In this document: positions 11,329-20,399 of the stretch, piece after piece
Position numbering within the stretch: the first letter of the stretch is position 1
Layout: the number at the start of each line of letters is the position of its first letter
Assembly (NCBI RefSeq): GCF_050389805.1
Contig: NZ_CP130945.1
Location: 620,001 to 684,000 of the forward strand
Source: Bacillus_BD sp050389805
GTDB lineage: Bacteria; Bacillota; Bacilli; Bacillales; Cytobacillaceae
Reading direction: 5' to 3'
DNA length: 64,000 bases
The notes under the pieces: generated by a model
The model's database searches: none
Seen by the model: only the letters and a program-made list of their open reading frames with translations
Told to the model about the DNA's origin: nothing
Translations under genes and position numbers: made by a program

Positions 11329-11433
11329 TTGTAAAGGATTCCTAAATATTTTTAAAATAGATCGATAATTTTAGCATATAGCAGTATGATCTACTTAAGA
11401 GACCTTATTTTCTTGAATAAAAATGAAATTGGG

Positions 11434-11449
11434 TAACCTAATAAGGTTA
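11434..11449. promoter_or_regulatory. inverted repeat just before the ABC exporter RBS
   Basis: TAACCT-AATA-AGGTTA, a perfect 6-bp inverted repeat ending at the AAGGAG of the ABC ATPase gene. It could be an operator or an RNA hairpin affecting translation. Bound factor unknown. Confidence 0.35.
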
Positions 11450-11463
11450 AGGAGAATGGTGAT

Positions 11464-12378
11464 ATGGATAAGATTATTGAAGTAACAGGTCTAAAAAAGT
11501 CCTTTGGTGAATTAGAAGCAGTAAAAGGCATTGATTTTTATGTGGAAAAAGGATCGTTTTTTGCCTTTTTAGGTCCCAATGGTGCTGGTAAATCGACAAC
11601 GATTGATATGATTGGTACTTTGCTGCAGCCAAATAGCGGTGAGGTTGTGATTGATGGGTATCGCTTGGGAAAAGAGGATGATAAAATTCGCTCGGTCCTT
11701 GGGACAGTCTTTCAGGATCATGTATTAGACAATCTTTTGACGGTAAAAGAAAATTTAATTACAAGAGGAAGCTTCTACTATTCTAACAAAAAGGACCTAA
11801 TGGCAGCTGTTGAGGATGCAGCGCAACAAACCGGTGTAATCGAGTATTTAGATCGACCATACGGAAAATTGTCAGGCGGTCAAAAACGGAGAGCTGATAT
11901 CGCAAGAGCGCTGGTTAACACCCCAAAAATTCTTATCTTGGATGAACCGACAACAGGACTTGATCCACATACAAGAAAGGATGTTTGGCAGGCAATTGAA
12001 CTGTTACAAAAGGAAAAAAATATGACGATCTTCCTAACTACTCATTATATGGAAGAGGCTGCAAAGGCAGATTATGTTGTCGTTATTGAAAAGGGGATGA
12101 TTGTCGCAAAAGGAACCCCCGCCCAGTTAAAAGAGCAGTATAGTAACGACCATATCATAATACATACTTCACAAATGAAAGAAGTCACAGAGATTTTAAC
12201 AAATCATGGATATTCGTTCGAAAAAAAGGTAGATACCATCACCATACAATTACATTCGACGATGGATGCACTGCCAATTTTAGAGGCTTGTAAGGATAAA
12301 ATTAGAGGCTTTCAAGTAATCGAAGGAAATATGGATGATGCTTTTATTAATATAACAGGAAAGGAGATCCAACAATGA
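11464..12378 (+). CDS. ABC transporter ATP-binding protein (ABC-2 exporter type)
   Basis: 304 residues. Walker A G-P-N-G-A-G-K-S at 37-44, signature L-S-G-G-Q, Walker B I-L-I-L-D-E-P followed by T-T-G-L-D, and a switch His in T-T-H-Y. A C-terminal extension of about 80 residues is of the DUF4162 type often found in drug and natural-product exporter ATPases. It should energise the permease encoded next, whose start overlaps its stop by four bases. AAGGAG RBS. Substrate unknown; the DrrA-like architecture suggests a lipophilic compound. Confidence 0.9.
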   Translation: MDKIIEVTGLKKSFGELEAVKGIDFYVEKGSFFAFLGPNGAGKSTTIDMIGTLLQPNSGEVVIDGYRLGKEDDKIRSVLGTVFQDHVLDNLLTVKENLITRGSFYYSNKKDLMAAVEDAAQQTGVIEYLDRPYGKLSGGQKRRADIARALVNTPKILILDEPTTGLDPHTRKDVWQAIELLQKEKNMTIFLTTHYMEEAAKADYVVVIEKGMIVAKGTPAQLKEQYSNDHIIIHTSQMKEVTEILTNHGYSFEKKVDTITIQLHSTMDALPILEACKDKIRGFQVIEGNMDDAFINITGKEIQQ

Positions 12379-13229
12379 GATACTTAATAAAACGTAATTT
12401 GTTGATCTTTTTTCGGCAAAAAAGCAGCGTATTCTTTTCACTTCTTGGGGTTTTAATCATTATCGGACTCTATGTTTTATTTTTAGGAGATTTAATGGTT
12501 ACGAGTATGGAAGATTTAAAAGGTGCCAGATTCTTAATGGACAGCTGGATAATGGCAGGTGTTTTAGCGATCACCCCTGTGACCACATCCCTGGGAGCAA
12601 TGGCCACCATCGTCGAGGATAAAAAAAATCATATCCATAAAGATTTTATTTCATCCCCTTTGAAAAGGAGCACTTTGGCTAGCGGGTATATTTTGAGTGG
12701 TTTTTGCATTAGTTTAATCTTGACCTTTATTACTTTTATTTTCGCAGAATTGTATATTGTCGCCTTTGGTGGAGAGTTATTATCGATCGAAGCTGCAATC
12801 AAAGTCATCTTACTCATTATTTTTACAACAGCTGCATCCAGCCTTATGATGTATTATATTGTATCGTGGTTTAAGAGCATTAATGCTTTCACAACGGCAA
12901 GTACGATTGTGGGAACATTAATCGGATTTCTAACCGGTATTTATATCCCAATTGGAAATCTTCCTGATTTTGTACAAATGATTGTTAAACTTTTCCCCCC
13001 ATCTCATGCAGTTGTGCTGTTCCGAAACATAATGATGGAACAAGCAGAAAAAGTAACATTCGCTGGGGCATCAACAGAGATATTGGAGGATTTTAGAATT
13101 AATTTAGGCGTTTCCTTCCAAATCGGTGATACCCTTTTAAGTCCAATAACTAGCATCCTATACATTTTGATCTTTATCGTTATTTTCTTTATCCTATCCG
13201 TAATGAAGATTTCAAAAAAGGAAAGATAA
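12375..13229 (+). CDS. ABC-2 type transporter permease
   Basis: 284 residues with six predicted membrane helices in the ABC-2 arrangement: a short cytoplasmic N-terminus, a first helix at about 20-37, and the usual amphipathic and paired helices between 60 and 200. It is translationally coupled (ATGA overlap) to the preceding ATPase, with which it should form a homodimeric-type exporter. No export substrate can be inferred. The C-terminus is lysine-rich and cytoplasmic. Confidence 0.88.
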   Translation: MRYLIKRNLLIFFRQKSSVFFSLLGVLIIIGLYVLFLGDLMVTSMEDLKGARFLMDSWIMAGVLAITPVTTSLGAMATIVEDKKNHIHKDFISSPLKRSTLASGYILSGFCISLILTFITFIFAELYIVAFGGELLSIEAAIKVILLIIFTTAASSLMMYYIVSWFKSINAFTTASTIVGTLIGFLTGIYIPIGNLPDFVQMIVKLFPPSHAVVLFRNIMMEQAEKVTFAGASTEILEDFRINLGVSFQIGDTLLSPITSILYILIFIVIFFILSVMKISKKER

Positions 13230-13488
13230 ACGAACATGGGGACGGGTCTAACTGTTTCATTAGAGCAAAGTTTCAAAAAAGGTCCCGTGCACCGAAATGG
13301 ATGATGCCTGGACCCATTTATTGAAGGGGGATAAACTCGAATACTAGCGTAAACAAATGAAGGAGTAAGGATTATAAGCTAACGTGGAATTGTAGAGATT
13401 TATAGGGGAAGTTGAGAGTGGCTTTACTGAGGCTTTTATCTTTGTGAAAAAAGGCTCTACAGGAGTAGAAGCGATACTACAGCTAACT
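13230..13488. other. intergenic stretch with a decayed repeat
   Basis: It contains a degraded GGGGACGG(G/T)TCT repeat (site 2: left arm about 13237-13259, weak right arm near 13281-13292). The remainder has no convincing reading frame on either strand. Short blocks read as peptide with frequent stops and may be an old gene remnant. Confidence 0.5.
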
Positions 13489-13518
13489 AAAAAAAGCGGG
13501 ACTGTTACCTCCCGCTTA
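13489..13518 (-). terminator. terminator of the minus-strand lipoprotein gene
   Basis: On the minus strand, AAGCGGG pairs with CCCGCTT around a 10-nt loop, followed by seven T. Confidence 0.85.
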
Positions 13519-13525
13519 ACCAAGT

Positions 13526-14824
13526 TTATTTTTCCCACTCCCAAATATCCCCATTTTCGGATGCTTTGAGTATGCTACCATCAAATGACTCAATTTGGAA
13601 ATTAAATTCTTTTCGAGGGTGATTCTTGTCCTCTTTCATCAAATCGATATTTACTTTATCTACGTGGAGAACTAAATTGGAATCTTTCAGCTCATACGTT
13701 CCATTGAAGTAGCGATGATCAGGATCATTCGTCATTTTATATTTCATAATGAAATTTCCATCTTCTTTTAAATCTAAAGTGGTTGCTCCGCCATCAGTCA
13801 TCCAAAAGTTATGGAGGTCTGATAAAGAGATCTTTGCGTTTTCGGTCTTAGTTGCGGTAGTTTTTTCATCAGCTTCACTTGTAGCTGTAGATGATTCCTT
13901 CTTTCCATCTACCTTTTCATAGACAAAGGTTTTTTGGGCTTCAAGATCAAATAATTGAATTCCTTTTTCGTCATATCGTTGGAGTTCCATAGGCATTTGA
14001 TCACGGTTTGCCTTTCCCTTTACTCCGTCCTGATTTTTATATTCATGGTGGAAGGTGACCACTCCTTTGAGGTAATCCCATTCCCATGTTCCAATTAATG
14101 CATTATCTTTACTCGGAAATTCCCCGTTTCCATATCCTTCATAGCTGCCATCTTCACTTAAGACAATGCTGACATTCGGTGTTCCGTCATCGTTAAAGAA
14201 TCCCCATTGGCCAACTAATTCCTTTCCATCTTCAGTTACATTCAACAGAACGCTGTCACGATCAATTCCAGCATTTAGATCTAAGTCCTTTAGATCCTGT
14301 GTGTCAATCGTGCCATCACTGCCCTCAACCGGTATTGGATTATTGATAGATAGTAATGCGAATGCGTGATTCCAATAGTCTTGTCCTTTTGCCATATGAT
14401 CTAAGGCTTTTCGGTCCTTATTTGCGTCTCCTTCTTGAATAGCCTCTTTATATAGGATCATCCCTTTGTCAAATTCATCTAAGGCTACTTTGATTTCTTG
14501 ACCAATTTGCTCTTTATCATCGGGTGGAGCAATAGTACGAAATTCTTTGATAACATCGCGAATAGCATCTACTTTTCCTAAGTAAGTTTCTTGCCATTGT
14601 TTTTGTTCCATGTCTTGATTTTGACGTATTTCTCCGAACTCTTGGATAGAAGTAGAGAACTTAGAACGTAATCGCACCGCTTCTTTTGTGAACTCCTCGA
14701 AAGATAATTGCTCTGCTTTTACTTCATTCTGGACCTCTTGTGTGGTTTTTTGTTCCACTACAGAGTTACAACCGGCCAATAAAGCGATTGATATAGCTAA
14801 GCCCATCCCCCATTTTACTATCAT
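13526..14824 (-). CDS. lipoprotein with repeated lipocalin-like/DUF3994-type domain
   Basis: 432 residues. The signal sequence ends in a lipobox L-L-A-G-C with Cys at residue 19. A helical, charged region (about 25-160) is followed by two similar beta-rich modules: G-Q-W-G-F-F-N-D-D-G ... S-Y-E-G-Y-G-N-G near 205-240 and F-W-M-T-D-G-G-A-T-T-L-D-L-K-E-D-G near 345. A low-complexity Ser/Thr/Glu/Lys linker separates them. The last module resembles the DUF3994 domain of Bacillus, from memory. It is a surface protein with no enzymatic motif. RBS GGAGTGGGG. It is monocistronic with its own terminator. Confidence 0.7.
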   Translation of the reverse strand: MIVKWGMGLAISIALLAGCNSVVEQKTTQEVQNEVKAEQLSFEEFTKEAVRLRSKFSTSIQEFGEIRQNQDMEQKQWQETYLGKVDAIRDVIKEFRTIAPPDDKEQIGQEIKVALDEFDKGMILYKEAIQEGDANKDRKALDHMAKGQDYWNHAFALLSINNPIPVEGSDGTIDTQDLKDLDLNAGIDRDSVLLNVTEDGKELVGQWGFFNDDGTPNVSIVLSEDGSYEGYGNGEFPSKDNALIGTWEWDYLKGVVTFHHEYKNQDGVKGKANRDQMPMELQRYDEKGIQLFDLEAQKTFVYEKVDGKKESSTATSEADEKTTATKTENAKISLSDLHNFWMTDGGATTLDLKEDGNFIMKYKMTNDPDHRYFNGTYELKDSNLVLHVDKVNIDLMKEDKNHPRKEFNFQIESFDGSILKASENGDIWEWEK

Positions 14825-15126
14825 TCCATCCCCACTCCAATTCTTTAAATAGGTATAACTTAGTAATTATTAAAAGAGTCAGTTTATTCCAACTCTTTTA
14901 ATTTATTAAACTTTTCTAGTAAAAGCAATAAGATTGAGCGGGAATGTTTGAAAATAGGAAGAGCGAACCGCTACTTTAGTAGGGAGTGGTGAGATTTGTC
15001 TTGCTAAAATAATATATGGATGCTTGGAGAAAATGGGGATAGTTGTGATGTAAGAGTTTAACATTGAATGTTATTTTGTGTTTCAAGTAAGCTTCTAAAG
15101 CAGTCAGAATCATATTTTGCAAAAAA
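14825..15126. other. intergenic stretch, no gene seen
   Basis: Upstream region of the minus-strand lipoprotein gene. AT-rich, no convincing reading frame or structured RNA. Confidence 0.5.
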
Positions 15127-15189
15127 AGTGAAACACCAAGAACCGTCCCCGTGTTTCACAAAAAAAGAAACACGAGAACCCGTGTTTCA
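15127..15189. repeat. GGGGACGGTTCT repeat, site 3, doubling as terminator
   Basis: The first inverted repeat GTGAAACAC...GTGTTTCAC encloses AAGAACCGTCCCC. A second, GAAACACG-agaacc-CGTGTTTC (15167-15188), on the minus strand runs into seven T directly after the stop of the HesB-like gene and should terminate it. Confidence 0.75.
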
Positions 15190-15489
15190 AACTGCCTTTA
15201 CCCGAAACTGTTCAAGCCATATTTCGTTGCCATAGGCAGAAGGTTTATAGTCAATTGAGATTTTGTCTGTATGCTTTAACATTAAATTGTCATAAATAAA
15301 TGGAATTCCCTCGATGGTTACGACATTTTCTCCATCTTCTTGGTCTACAGGTGCGAGTGAATAACTAGCTGTTCCACCGCCCCCACAACCAACACCTGCT
15401 AAGTATACATAAATGCCTTTTTTATTTTTGTCTTTTTCCAATAGTTTTTTAACTGTTTCTAAAGCAATGTCACTAACTGTGATTTCCAC
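15187..15489 (-). CDS. HesB/IscA-like (Fe-S biosynthesis fold) protein
   Basis: About 100 residues. The A-type carrier fold is recognisable (V-x-I-T-V-S-D-I-A-L-E-T-V-K-K-L-L at the start, G-V-G-C-G-G-G-G in the middle). Only one cysteine is present and the C-terminal C-G-C of true IscA/SufA is missing, so it is a HesB-like paralogue rather than a proven Fe-S carrier. I chose a GTG start at 15489 because GGGGGA lies correctly before it; an ATG at 15504 in frame has no ribosome binding site. Its stop overlaps the terminator hairpin. Confidence 0.8.
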   Translation of the reverse strand: MEITVSDIALETVKKLLEKDKNKKGIYVYLAGVGCGGGGTASYSLAPVDQEDGENVVTIEGIPFIYDNLMLKHTDKISIDYKPSAYGNEIWLEQFRVKAV

Positions 15490-15738
15490 TCTAGATTCCC
15501 CCATTTTTTATTTAAATATAGCGGAATAGACCGACCGAATCGCAAAATTCCAGTCGTAATATACCCCCTGTAGTAAATATAACATGTTTTTTGAAAATAA
15601 TAAAATAATAGGATTGTGTCGAAGATAATCACTATTCTGTTGAACGTTCATGATCAAACAGACAAAGAGATGCCTGTACGTCACATAGTTTGCTAAAATG
15701 AGCATAGAAAAGTCGAATGTTGTAATGGAGGAGTTACG

Positions 15739-16491
15739 ATGTTAATCGATAGAGTTTTCGCAGAAGCAGAGCCTTTTTTACGAGAACGAAAAATTGGTGA
15801 AGTGTATATTGGCTTAACGGTTATCGTTGTTTCCCTAGATAATGGGGCAATTGGATCAACGCTCGTATTGTTAGAAGAGGTCTTAGTGTCAGATCCAGTA
15901 GCGATTGATCCAGACTTGATTAAAAATATGAAGGCTGCGGATATGGCAAAATGGGCACTAAACCCGCATGAACATGTGGTAAAGCGAATGTTGGGAATTG
16001 CGACGATGAATGCTTGTGCGTACTCACAAGATTTAAGCAATGGTAAAAGGGTGGAAGCCTCAACATACGTTGATTTGAAACCGAGTGATACAGTCGGTGT
16101 AATCGGCTGGATGCGTCATTTAGTTCAAGTTGCTGAAGAAAAGGCTCGGCAAGTTTATGTCTTTGATAATGGGGAAGCGGAGTTTGTTTATCCATCCGAA
16201 AAACAGGCTGAATTACTTCCAACCTGTGATGTTGTGTTCATTAGCGGAACGGCTTTTATTAATCAAACGATTGATCAAATTTTGAACAATTGTCAAAATG
16301 CTCGCGATATCATCATCACTGGACCAACCACACCCATGTATCCAAACGCCTATCGTGATACAACTGTAACCATTATCGCTGGCGGGGTTTGGAAGAAAGA
16401 TGATCGAGAGAACATTTTTAGAAAAGTTTCATTAAATGCCGGAATGTCAAAATTGAAAGCTCACTTTGAAAAATATTCTGTACGGTTGTGA
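15739..16491 (+). CDS. DUF364 / DUF4213-type Rossmann-like protein
   Basis: 250 residues. The N-terminal part (about 1-100) corresponds to a DUF4213-like alpha/beta domain, the C-terminal part (about 110-245) to DUF364, with the marker segments D-T-V-G-V-I-G, D-V-V-F-I-S-G-T-A and I-T-G-P-T-T-P-M-Y-P. The family is described as 'putative heavy-metal chelation' and often lies beside metal or metallophore genes. TGGAGGAG RBS. A terminator hairpin separates it from the ABC importer downstream, but the conserved theme suggests a functional link. No enzyme activity is established. Confidence 0.82.
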   Translation: MLIDRVFAEAEPFLRERKIGEVYIGLTVIVVSLDNGAIGSTLVLLEEVLVSDPVAIDPDLIKNMKAADMAKWALNPHEHVVKRMLGIATMNACAYSQDLSNGKRVEASTYVDLKPSDTVGVIGWMRHLVQVAEEKARQVYVFDNGEAEFVYPSEKQAELLPTCDVVFISGTAFINQTIDQILNNCQNARDIIITGPTTPMYPNAYRDTTVTIIAGGVWKKDDRENIFRKVSLNAGMSKLKAHFEKYSVRL

Positions 16492-16510
16492 GGATAGATT
16501 CAATTTAGTA

Positions 16511-16569
16511 AAAAGAGGTCAGTTTCCCATTCTACTAAATTTAATGTAGCGGGGAATTGACCTCTTTTG
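16511..16569 (+). terminator. long hairpin terminator, TTAA-loop repeat family (site 1)
   Basis: AAAGAGGTCA pairs with TGACCTCTTT, with further pairing CCC/GGG and CTAC/GTAG, around a loop with TTTAAT. It ends in a T-run. It belongs to the same hairpin family as sites at 22227, 24500, 39555 and 42249. Confidence 0.85.
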
Positions 16570-16704
16570 TATATTTCAAAATTCTACAGGAAAAAAGGAG
16601 GAGTACTAAAAAATGTGTCGAATTATATTACGTTAAAGATTCAGTCTATTAAAATAGTTTTTATAATGAAGAATCTTGTAAAAAGAAATAGATGGGGGAT
16701 TCAA

Positions 16705-17748
16705 ATGAAAAAATTATCAGGTCTTATTTTTATTACTCTCATCACAATCAGTCTCATTTTAACTGGTTGTGGAAATCAAGAGAATGAACAATCTAACGGA
16801 GAGGAAAAAAGCACGGAGAAAGATTCCGTCAATATCGGAATGTTGAAGTTAACAAGTTCGGCACCGTTATTCATTGCCTTAGAAAAAGGCTTTTTTGAAG
16901 AAGAAAATATTGATGCGGAAGCAACCTGGTTTGAGGCTGCTCAACCGATTGCTGTAGCAACAGCTGGCGGAAGCGTTGATGTGGGGGCTACCGGCATTAC
17001 GGCTAGCATTTACAATATGGTTGCAGGAGGACAGCAACTTTGGATCGTAGCCGATAAAGGACGTGAAGAAGAAGGATATTCATCTACAGCTTTACTAGTA
17101 GCGAATGATTCTGACGTTACGAAAGTAGAGGAGCTGAAAGGGAAGCGAATTGGGATCACTCAAACAGGCTCAACTTTCCATTATATGGCGGGACGAATTT
17201 TTGAAAACCATGGCTTAACTCTAGACGATATTGAATTAGTACCGCTTAATAGTATTCCAGGACTGATGGATTCATTAAAAGGTAAACAAATAGATGCTGT
17301 CCTATTGAATGAGCCAAACATTTCGATTGCAGTGGAAGAGGGCTATGGAAAAGTCATTACTCAAGTTGGGGAAGAAATTGATTATCAAACGTCAGCAGTC
17401 TTTTATTCACCAAAATTTGCAGAAAATAAAGATTTAGCGGTCCGTTTTATGAAAGCTTATGAGAAAGCAGTGAACTATTATCACGAGGCTGTACTGACTA
17501 AAGAAAACGGAGAATTGGTAAAGGGTGAAAATTTTGATGAAGTCATCAATATAATCGCTAAATACACTGACCAAGAGCCAGCCTTAATTGAAAAAGGTCT
17601 TCCATATATTGACCCAGAAGGAAGATTATTAGAAGAGGATATCCAAACTCAGATTGATTGGTATGCTGAGAAAAAATTAATAGATAAAAAGATTGATAGC
17701 AGTGAAATTGTGAATACTGAATTTCTTGAGGAAGCTTTGAAAAAATAG
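16705..17748 (+). CDS. NitT/TauT-type ABC transporter substrate-binding lipoprotein
   Basis: 347 residues from the ATG at 16705, chosen because GGGGGAT precedes it and the signal peptide begins there; a longer reading frame from 16567 is upstream noise. Lipobox L-T-G-C. The mature protein has the SsuA/THI5-like fold: G-M-L-K-L-T-S-S-A-P-L-F-I-A-L-E-K-G-F-F, A-G-G-S-V-D-V-G-A-T-G, L-K-G-K-R-I-G-I. It delivers a small anionic or heterocyclic ligand to the ATPase and permease encoded next. The ligand cannot be read from the sequence. Confidence 0.9.
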   Translation: MKKLSGLIFITLITISLILTGCGNQENEQSNGEEKSTEKDSVNIGMLKLTSSAPLFIALEKGFFEEENIDAEATWFEAAQPIAVATAGGSVDVGATGITASIYNMVAGGQQLWIVADKGREEEGYSSTALLVANDSDVTKVEELKGKRIGITQTGSTFHYMAGRIFENHGLTLDDIELVPLNSIPGLMDSLKGKQIDAVLLNEPNISIAVEEGYGKVITQVGEEIDYQTSAVFYSPKFAENKDLAVRFMKAYEKAVNYYHEAVLTKENGELVKGENFDEVINIIAKYTDQEPALIEKGLPYIDPEGRLLEEDIQTQIDWYAEKKLIDKKIDSSEIVNTEFLEEALKK

Positions 17749-17755
17749 GAAGTGA

Positions 17756-18541
17756 ATGGACATCATGAGAATTGTCGTAGAAAATGTTGGAAAAACCTTT
17801 GTTGATTCTAAAAAGAACGAAGTAACGGCTTTAAAAGATATTAATTTTTCAATTGGGAAAGAAGAATTTGTCGTTCTTGTAGGACCCAGCGGATGTGGAA
17901 AATCAACCTTGTTGAATATTGTGGGCGGCTTACTGTCGCCTAGTACGGGTCAAGTGTATTTTGAAGGTGCAACAGCAAAGGAACCTAAATTAGGGGTTGT
18001 GTTTCAGGAAATTGCCTTATTTCCTTGGCGAACGGTTTATGAAAATGTCATTTACGGGTTAGAGGAAAACGGGGTTAGCAAAAAAGAATGCCAAGAAAAA
18101 GGCAAGTATTATATTGATATGGTTGGATTAACAGGGTTTGAGGACGCTTTTCCTAAGCAGTTATCAGGAGGAATGAAACAGCGTGCCGGAATCGCCAGAG
18201 CCCTGTCGGTGGAACCAGATTTGTTATTAATGGATGAACCATTCTCAGCTTTGGATGCTCAAACACGGACACTGATGCAGGAAGAGCTACTCCAAATTTG
18301 GGATCGGACCCGATTAAGTACACTTTATGTGACCCATAACATTCAAGAAGCTGTTTATTTAGCTGACCGGGTAATCGTGTTGTCAAGACACCCTGGACAA
18401 ATCAAGAGTGTGATTACGATTGACTTACCAAAAATGGAGCGACATCAAGAGCAGTATCGTGAAAGATTTGAGCAATATTCCAATGAGATTTGGAATTTAA
18501 TACGTCATGATGCACAAGAAGCATTAAAGGAGGCGTATTAG
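17756..18541 (+). CDS. NitT/TauT-type ABC transporter ATP-binding protein
   Basis: 261 residues. Walker A G-P-S-G-C-G-K-S-T, Q-loop F-Q-E, signature L-S-G-G-M-K-Q-R, Walker B L-L-L-M-D-E-P, switch T-H-N-I-Q-E-A, and R-H-P-G-Q-I near the C-terminus, all typical of SsuB/TauB/NrtD. It follows the binding protein after seven bases and is followed directly by the permease. A second ATG (17765) is possible because AGGAAG is only three bases before the first. Confidence 0.92.
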   Translation: MDIMRIVVENVGKTFVDSKKNEVTALKDINFSIGKEEFVVLVGPSGCGKSTLLNIVGGLLSPSTGQVYFEGATAKEPKLGVVFQEIALFPWRTVYENVIYGLEENGVSKKECQEKGKYYIDMVGLTGFEDAFPKQLSGGMKQRAGIARALSVEPDLLLMDEPFSALDAQTRTLMQEELLQIWDRTRLSTLYVTHNIQEAVYLADRVIVLSRHPGQIKSVITIDLPKMERHQEQYRERFEQYSNEIWNLIRHDAQEALKEAY

Positions 18542-19333
18542 ATGCAAGAAACTAGAACTTTGATTAAAAATAAAGTGGATTTTCTTGATAAGAAGATTCC
18601 ACGCTATGCTTCTGTATTAGGAATAGTGGGAGTCTTACTATTATGGGAGATCGTTTGTAGATTACAAATTGTTCCTCCGTTATTTCTGCCAGCACCTACA
18701 GCTATTTTAGTAGCTGGCTGGGAAATGATTGTAAGCGGAGAGCTTCACCAAAATTTATTAGCGAGTCTTTATCGTATTTTGGGTGGCTATTTCATTGGAG
18801 CTATTGTTGGAATCATCATTGGATTAATTCTTGGATTTTCGAAATGGGCAGATGCTGTTCTTAATCCGATTGTTTATTCCATTTATCCCATTCCGAAAAT
18901 TGCTTTATTACCATTGATCATTTTATGGTTTGGAATTGGTGAAATGCCAAAGGTTGCGATTATTGCACTCGGGGTCTTTTTTCCTGTTGTGATCAACACG
19001 TATGCCGGTGTTAAAAATGTTGATTCCATTCTAATAAAGGCAGCAGTTACATTTGGCTCGAATCATTTTAATGTAATTCGAAAAGTCATTCTGCCCGGTG
19101 CTTTGCCAACAATCTTTGCCGGCTTGAGATTATCTGCAGGTACTTCCCTTTTGCTCCTTGTTTCAGCTGAAATGATTGCAGCAGAAAAAGGAATTGGTGC
19201 ATTAGTCTTGCATTATGGAAACCTAATGGTGACTACCAAATTGATGGTTGGCGTTGTCGTCTTGTCTCTTCTTGGCTTACTTTTTAACAAAGGATTACTA
19301 TGGCTTGAAAGAAAACTTCTTCCATGGAAATAA
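18542..19333 (+). CDS. NitT/TauT-type ABC transporter permease
   Basis: 263 residues, about six membrane helices, with the BPD_transp_1 EAA-like loop (A-A-V-T-F-G-S-N-H-F-N-V-I-R-K-V-I-L-P-G-A-L-P). N-terminal L-P-A-P-T-A-I is typical of SsuC/TauC. Its AAAGGAGG RBS lies inside the end of the ATPase gene, with no gap. A strong terminator ends this three-gene operon. Confidence 0.92.
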   Translation: MQETRTLIKNKVDFLDKKIPRYASVLGIVGVLLLWEIVCRLQIVPPLFLPAPTAILVAGWEMIVSGELHQNLLASLYRILGGYFIGAIVGIIIGLILGFSKWADAVLNPIVYSIYPIPKIALLPLIILWFGIGEMPKVAIIALGVFFPVVINTYAGVKNVDSILIKAAVTFGSNHFNVIRKVILPGALPTIFAGLRLSAGTSLLLLVSAEMIAAEKGIGALVLHYGNLMVTTKLMVGVVVLSLLGLLFNKGLLWLERKLLPWK

Positions 19334-19381
19334 AAAATGCCTGATAACAATCAGAAATGAATGTTATCAGGCATTTTTTTA
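19332..19381 (+). terminator. terminator of the ABC importer operon
   Basis: AAATGCCTGATAACA pairs with TGTTATCAGGCATTT, followed by seven T. Confidence 0.92.
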
Positions 19382-19550
19382 TTTTAAAATTGATCGGATA
19401 GGTTCATAGATTAGAGGTAGATGAGAAACCTTTGAACAATTTTTTCGTATTTCCTTTCCCATGAAGGTAGTAGTTTTTTTAATGTTGACCAATATGTCAT
19501 CATTTTATTGTAAAATAAACAAAGAGATTAATTAGTTAAGGGGAAAGATA

Positions 19551-20054
19551 ATGGAAATTAGAAGGTTACGTTCATTAGAAGACGCAGAGAAATATCGCAT
19601 CATAAGACTGGAATCTCTACAAAATTGTCCAGAATCATTTGTTGCTAGTTATGAGGAGGAGAAAGACTTTTCTATCGAAACATTTATGCACCAACTTCAA
19701 TCAGATGGTTCTTTTACATATGGTGCTTTTGAGGAGAATCAACTCGTTGGAATCATTACGTTATATTTGGATCAGCCATATAAATTAGGTCATCGTGCAC
19801 ATATTGGAGCGATGTATGTTTCTTCTTCTAAAAGAAGTTTAGGTGTTGGAAAGGTTTTAATGGAAGAAGCTATAAGAAAAGCTAAAAGTATTGAGGGAAT
19901 CGAGCAAATCTATTTAGCGGTAGTTTCCACGAATGAACCAGCAAAAAAACTTTATTCCACACTGGGATTTACCGTTTTTGGCACAGAGAAGAAAGGATTA
20001 CGAGTAGATCACGATGTTTATTATGATGTAGACTTTATGATTTTGTTTTTATAA
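19551..20054 (+). CDS. GNAT family N-acetyltransferase
   Basis: 167 residues. The GNAT fold is shown by I-R-R-L-R-S-L-E-D-A-E at the N-terminus, the strand with G-A-M-Y-V-S-S-S-K-R-S-L-G-V-G-K-V-L-M (acetyl-CoA pyrophosphate loop, about residues 87-105) and the closing V-V-S-T-N-E-P-A-K-K-L-Y-S-T-L-G-F. It transfers an acetyl group from acetyl-CoA to an amine; the acceptor is unknown. AAGGGGAAAG RBS. It stands alone. Confidence 0.88.
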   Translation: MEIRRLRSLEDAEKYRIIRLESLQNCPESFVASYEEEKDFSIETFMHQLQSDGSFTYGAFEENQLVGIITLYLDQPYKLGHRAHIGAMYVSSSKRSLGVGKVLMEEAIRKAKSIEGIEQIYLAVVSTNEPAKKLYSTLGFTVFGTEKKGLRVDHDVYYDVDFMILFL

Positions 20055-20105
20055 TGATCTTGGATGAATCATCACATTAAAGTAAAAGGAAGGGTTGGGT
20101 GAAAC

Positions 20106-20282
20106 ATGATGAAAGATAAATGGAATACGTTATACATATTTATTATTGGAGTTATTTCTATTTATACGCAGGAACTTGTAACATTTTTAATGTTAGGGTT
20201 TATATTAATAGCTTTAAATAATATCCACAGGACATTGAAGGAAATATTAAAAGTGAAAAAGAATGAATCCAAAACAGAATAG
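20106..20282 (+). CDS. small one- or two-helix membrane protein
   Basis: 58 residues starting MMKDKWNTLYIFIIG. A hydrophobic stretch (about 9-40, with T-Q-E-L in the middle) could make one long or two short membrane helices. The C-terminus is strongly basic (V-K-K-N-E-S-K). AAGGAAGG lies upstream at long spacing, and a second ATG at 20109 is equally possible. I recognise no family; the membrane-protein codon pattern and the fit between two genes support it. Confidence 0.5.
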   Translation: MMKDKWNTLYIFIIGVISIYTQELVTFLMLGFILIALNNIHRTLKEILKVKKNESKTE

Positions 20283-20399
20283 TTTGTTGTTTTTTTCTAA
20301 AAAAGGATAGGAAGGATACTACGTTTCTGGAATGCAAAGCTCTGATACAAAGAGTATCTGTATATACAAATGATTTTGCTTTTTGGGGAGGCATTATTA

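Noticed and set aside
13344..13544. 66-codon frame on the minus strand
   Set aside because: It overlaps a terminator and the end of the lipoprotein gene and has no ribosome binding site.
16567..16704. N-terminal extension of the ABC binding protein
   Set aside because: A proper RBS and signal peptide start at 16705; the extension begins in a terminator.
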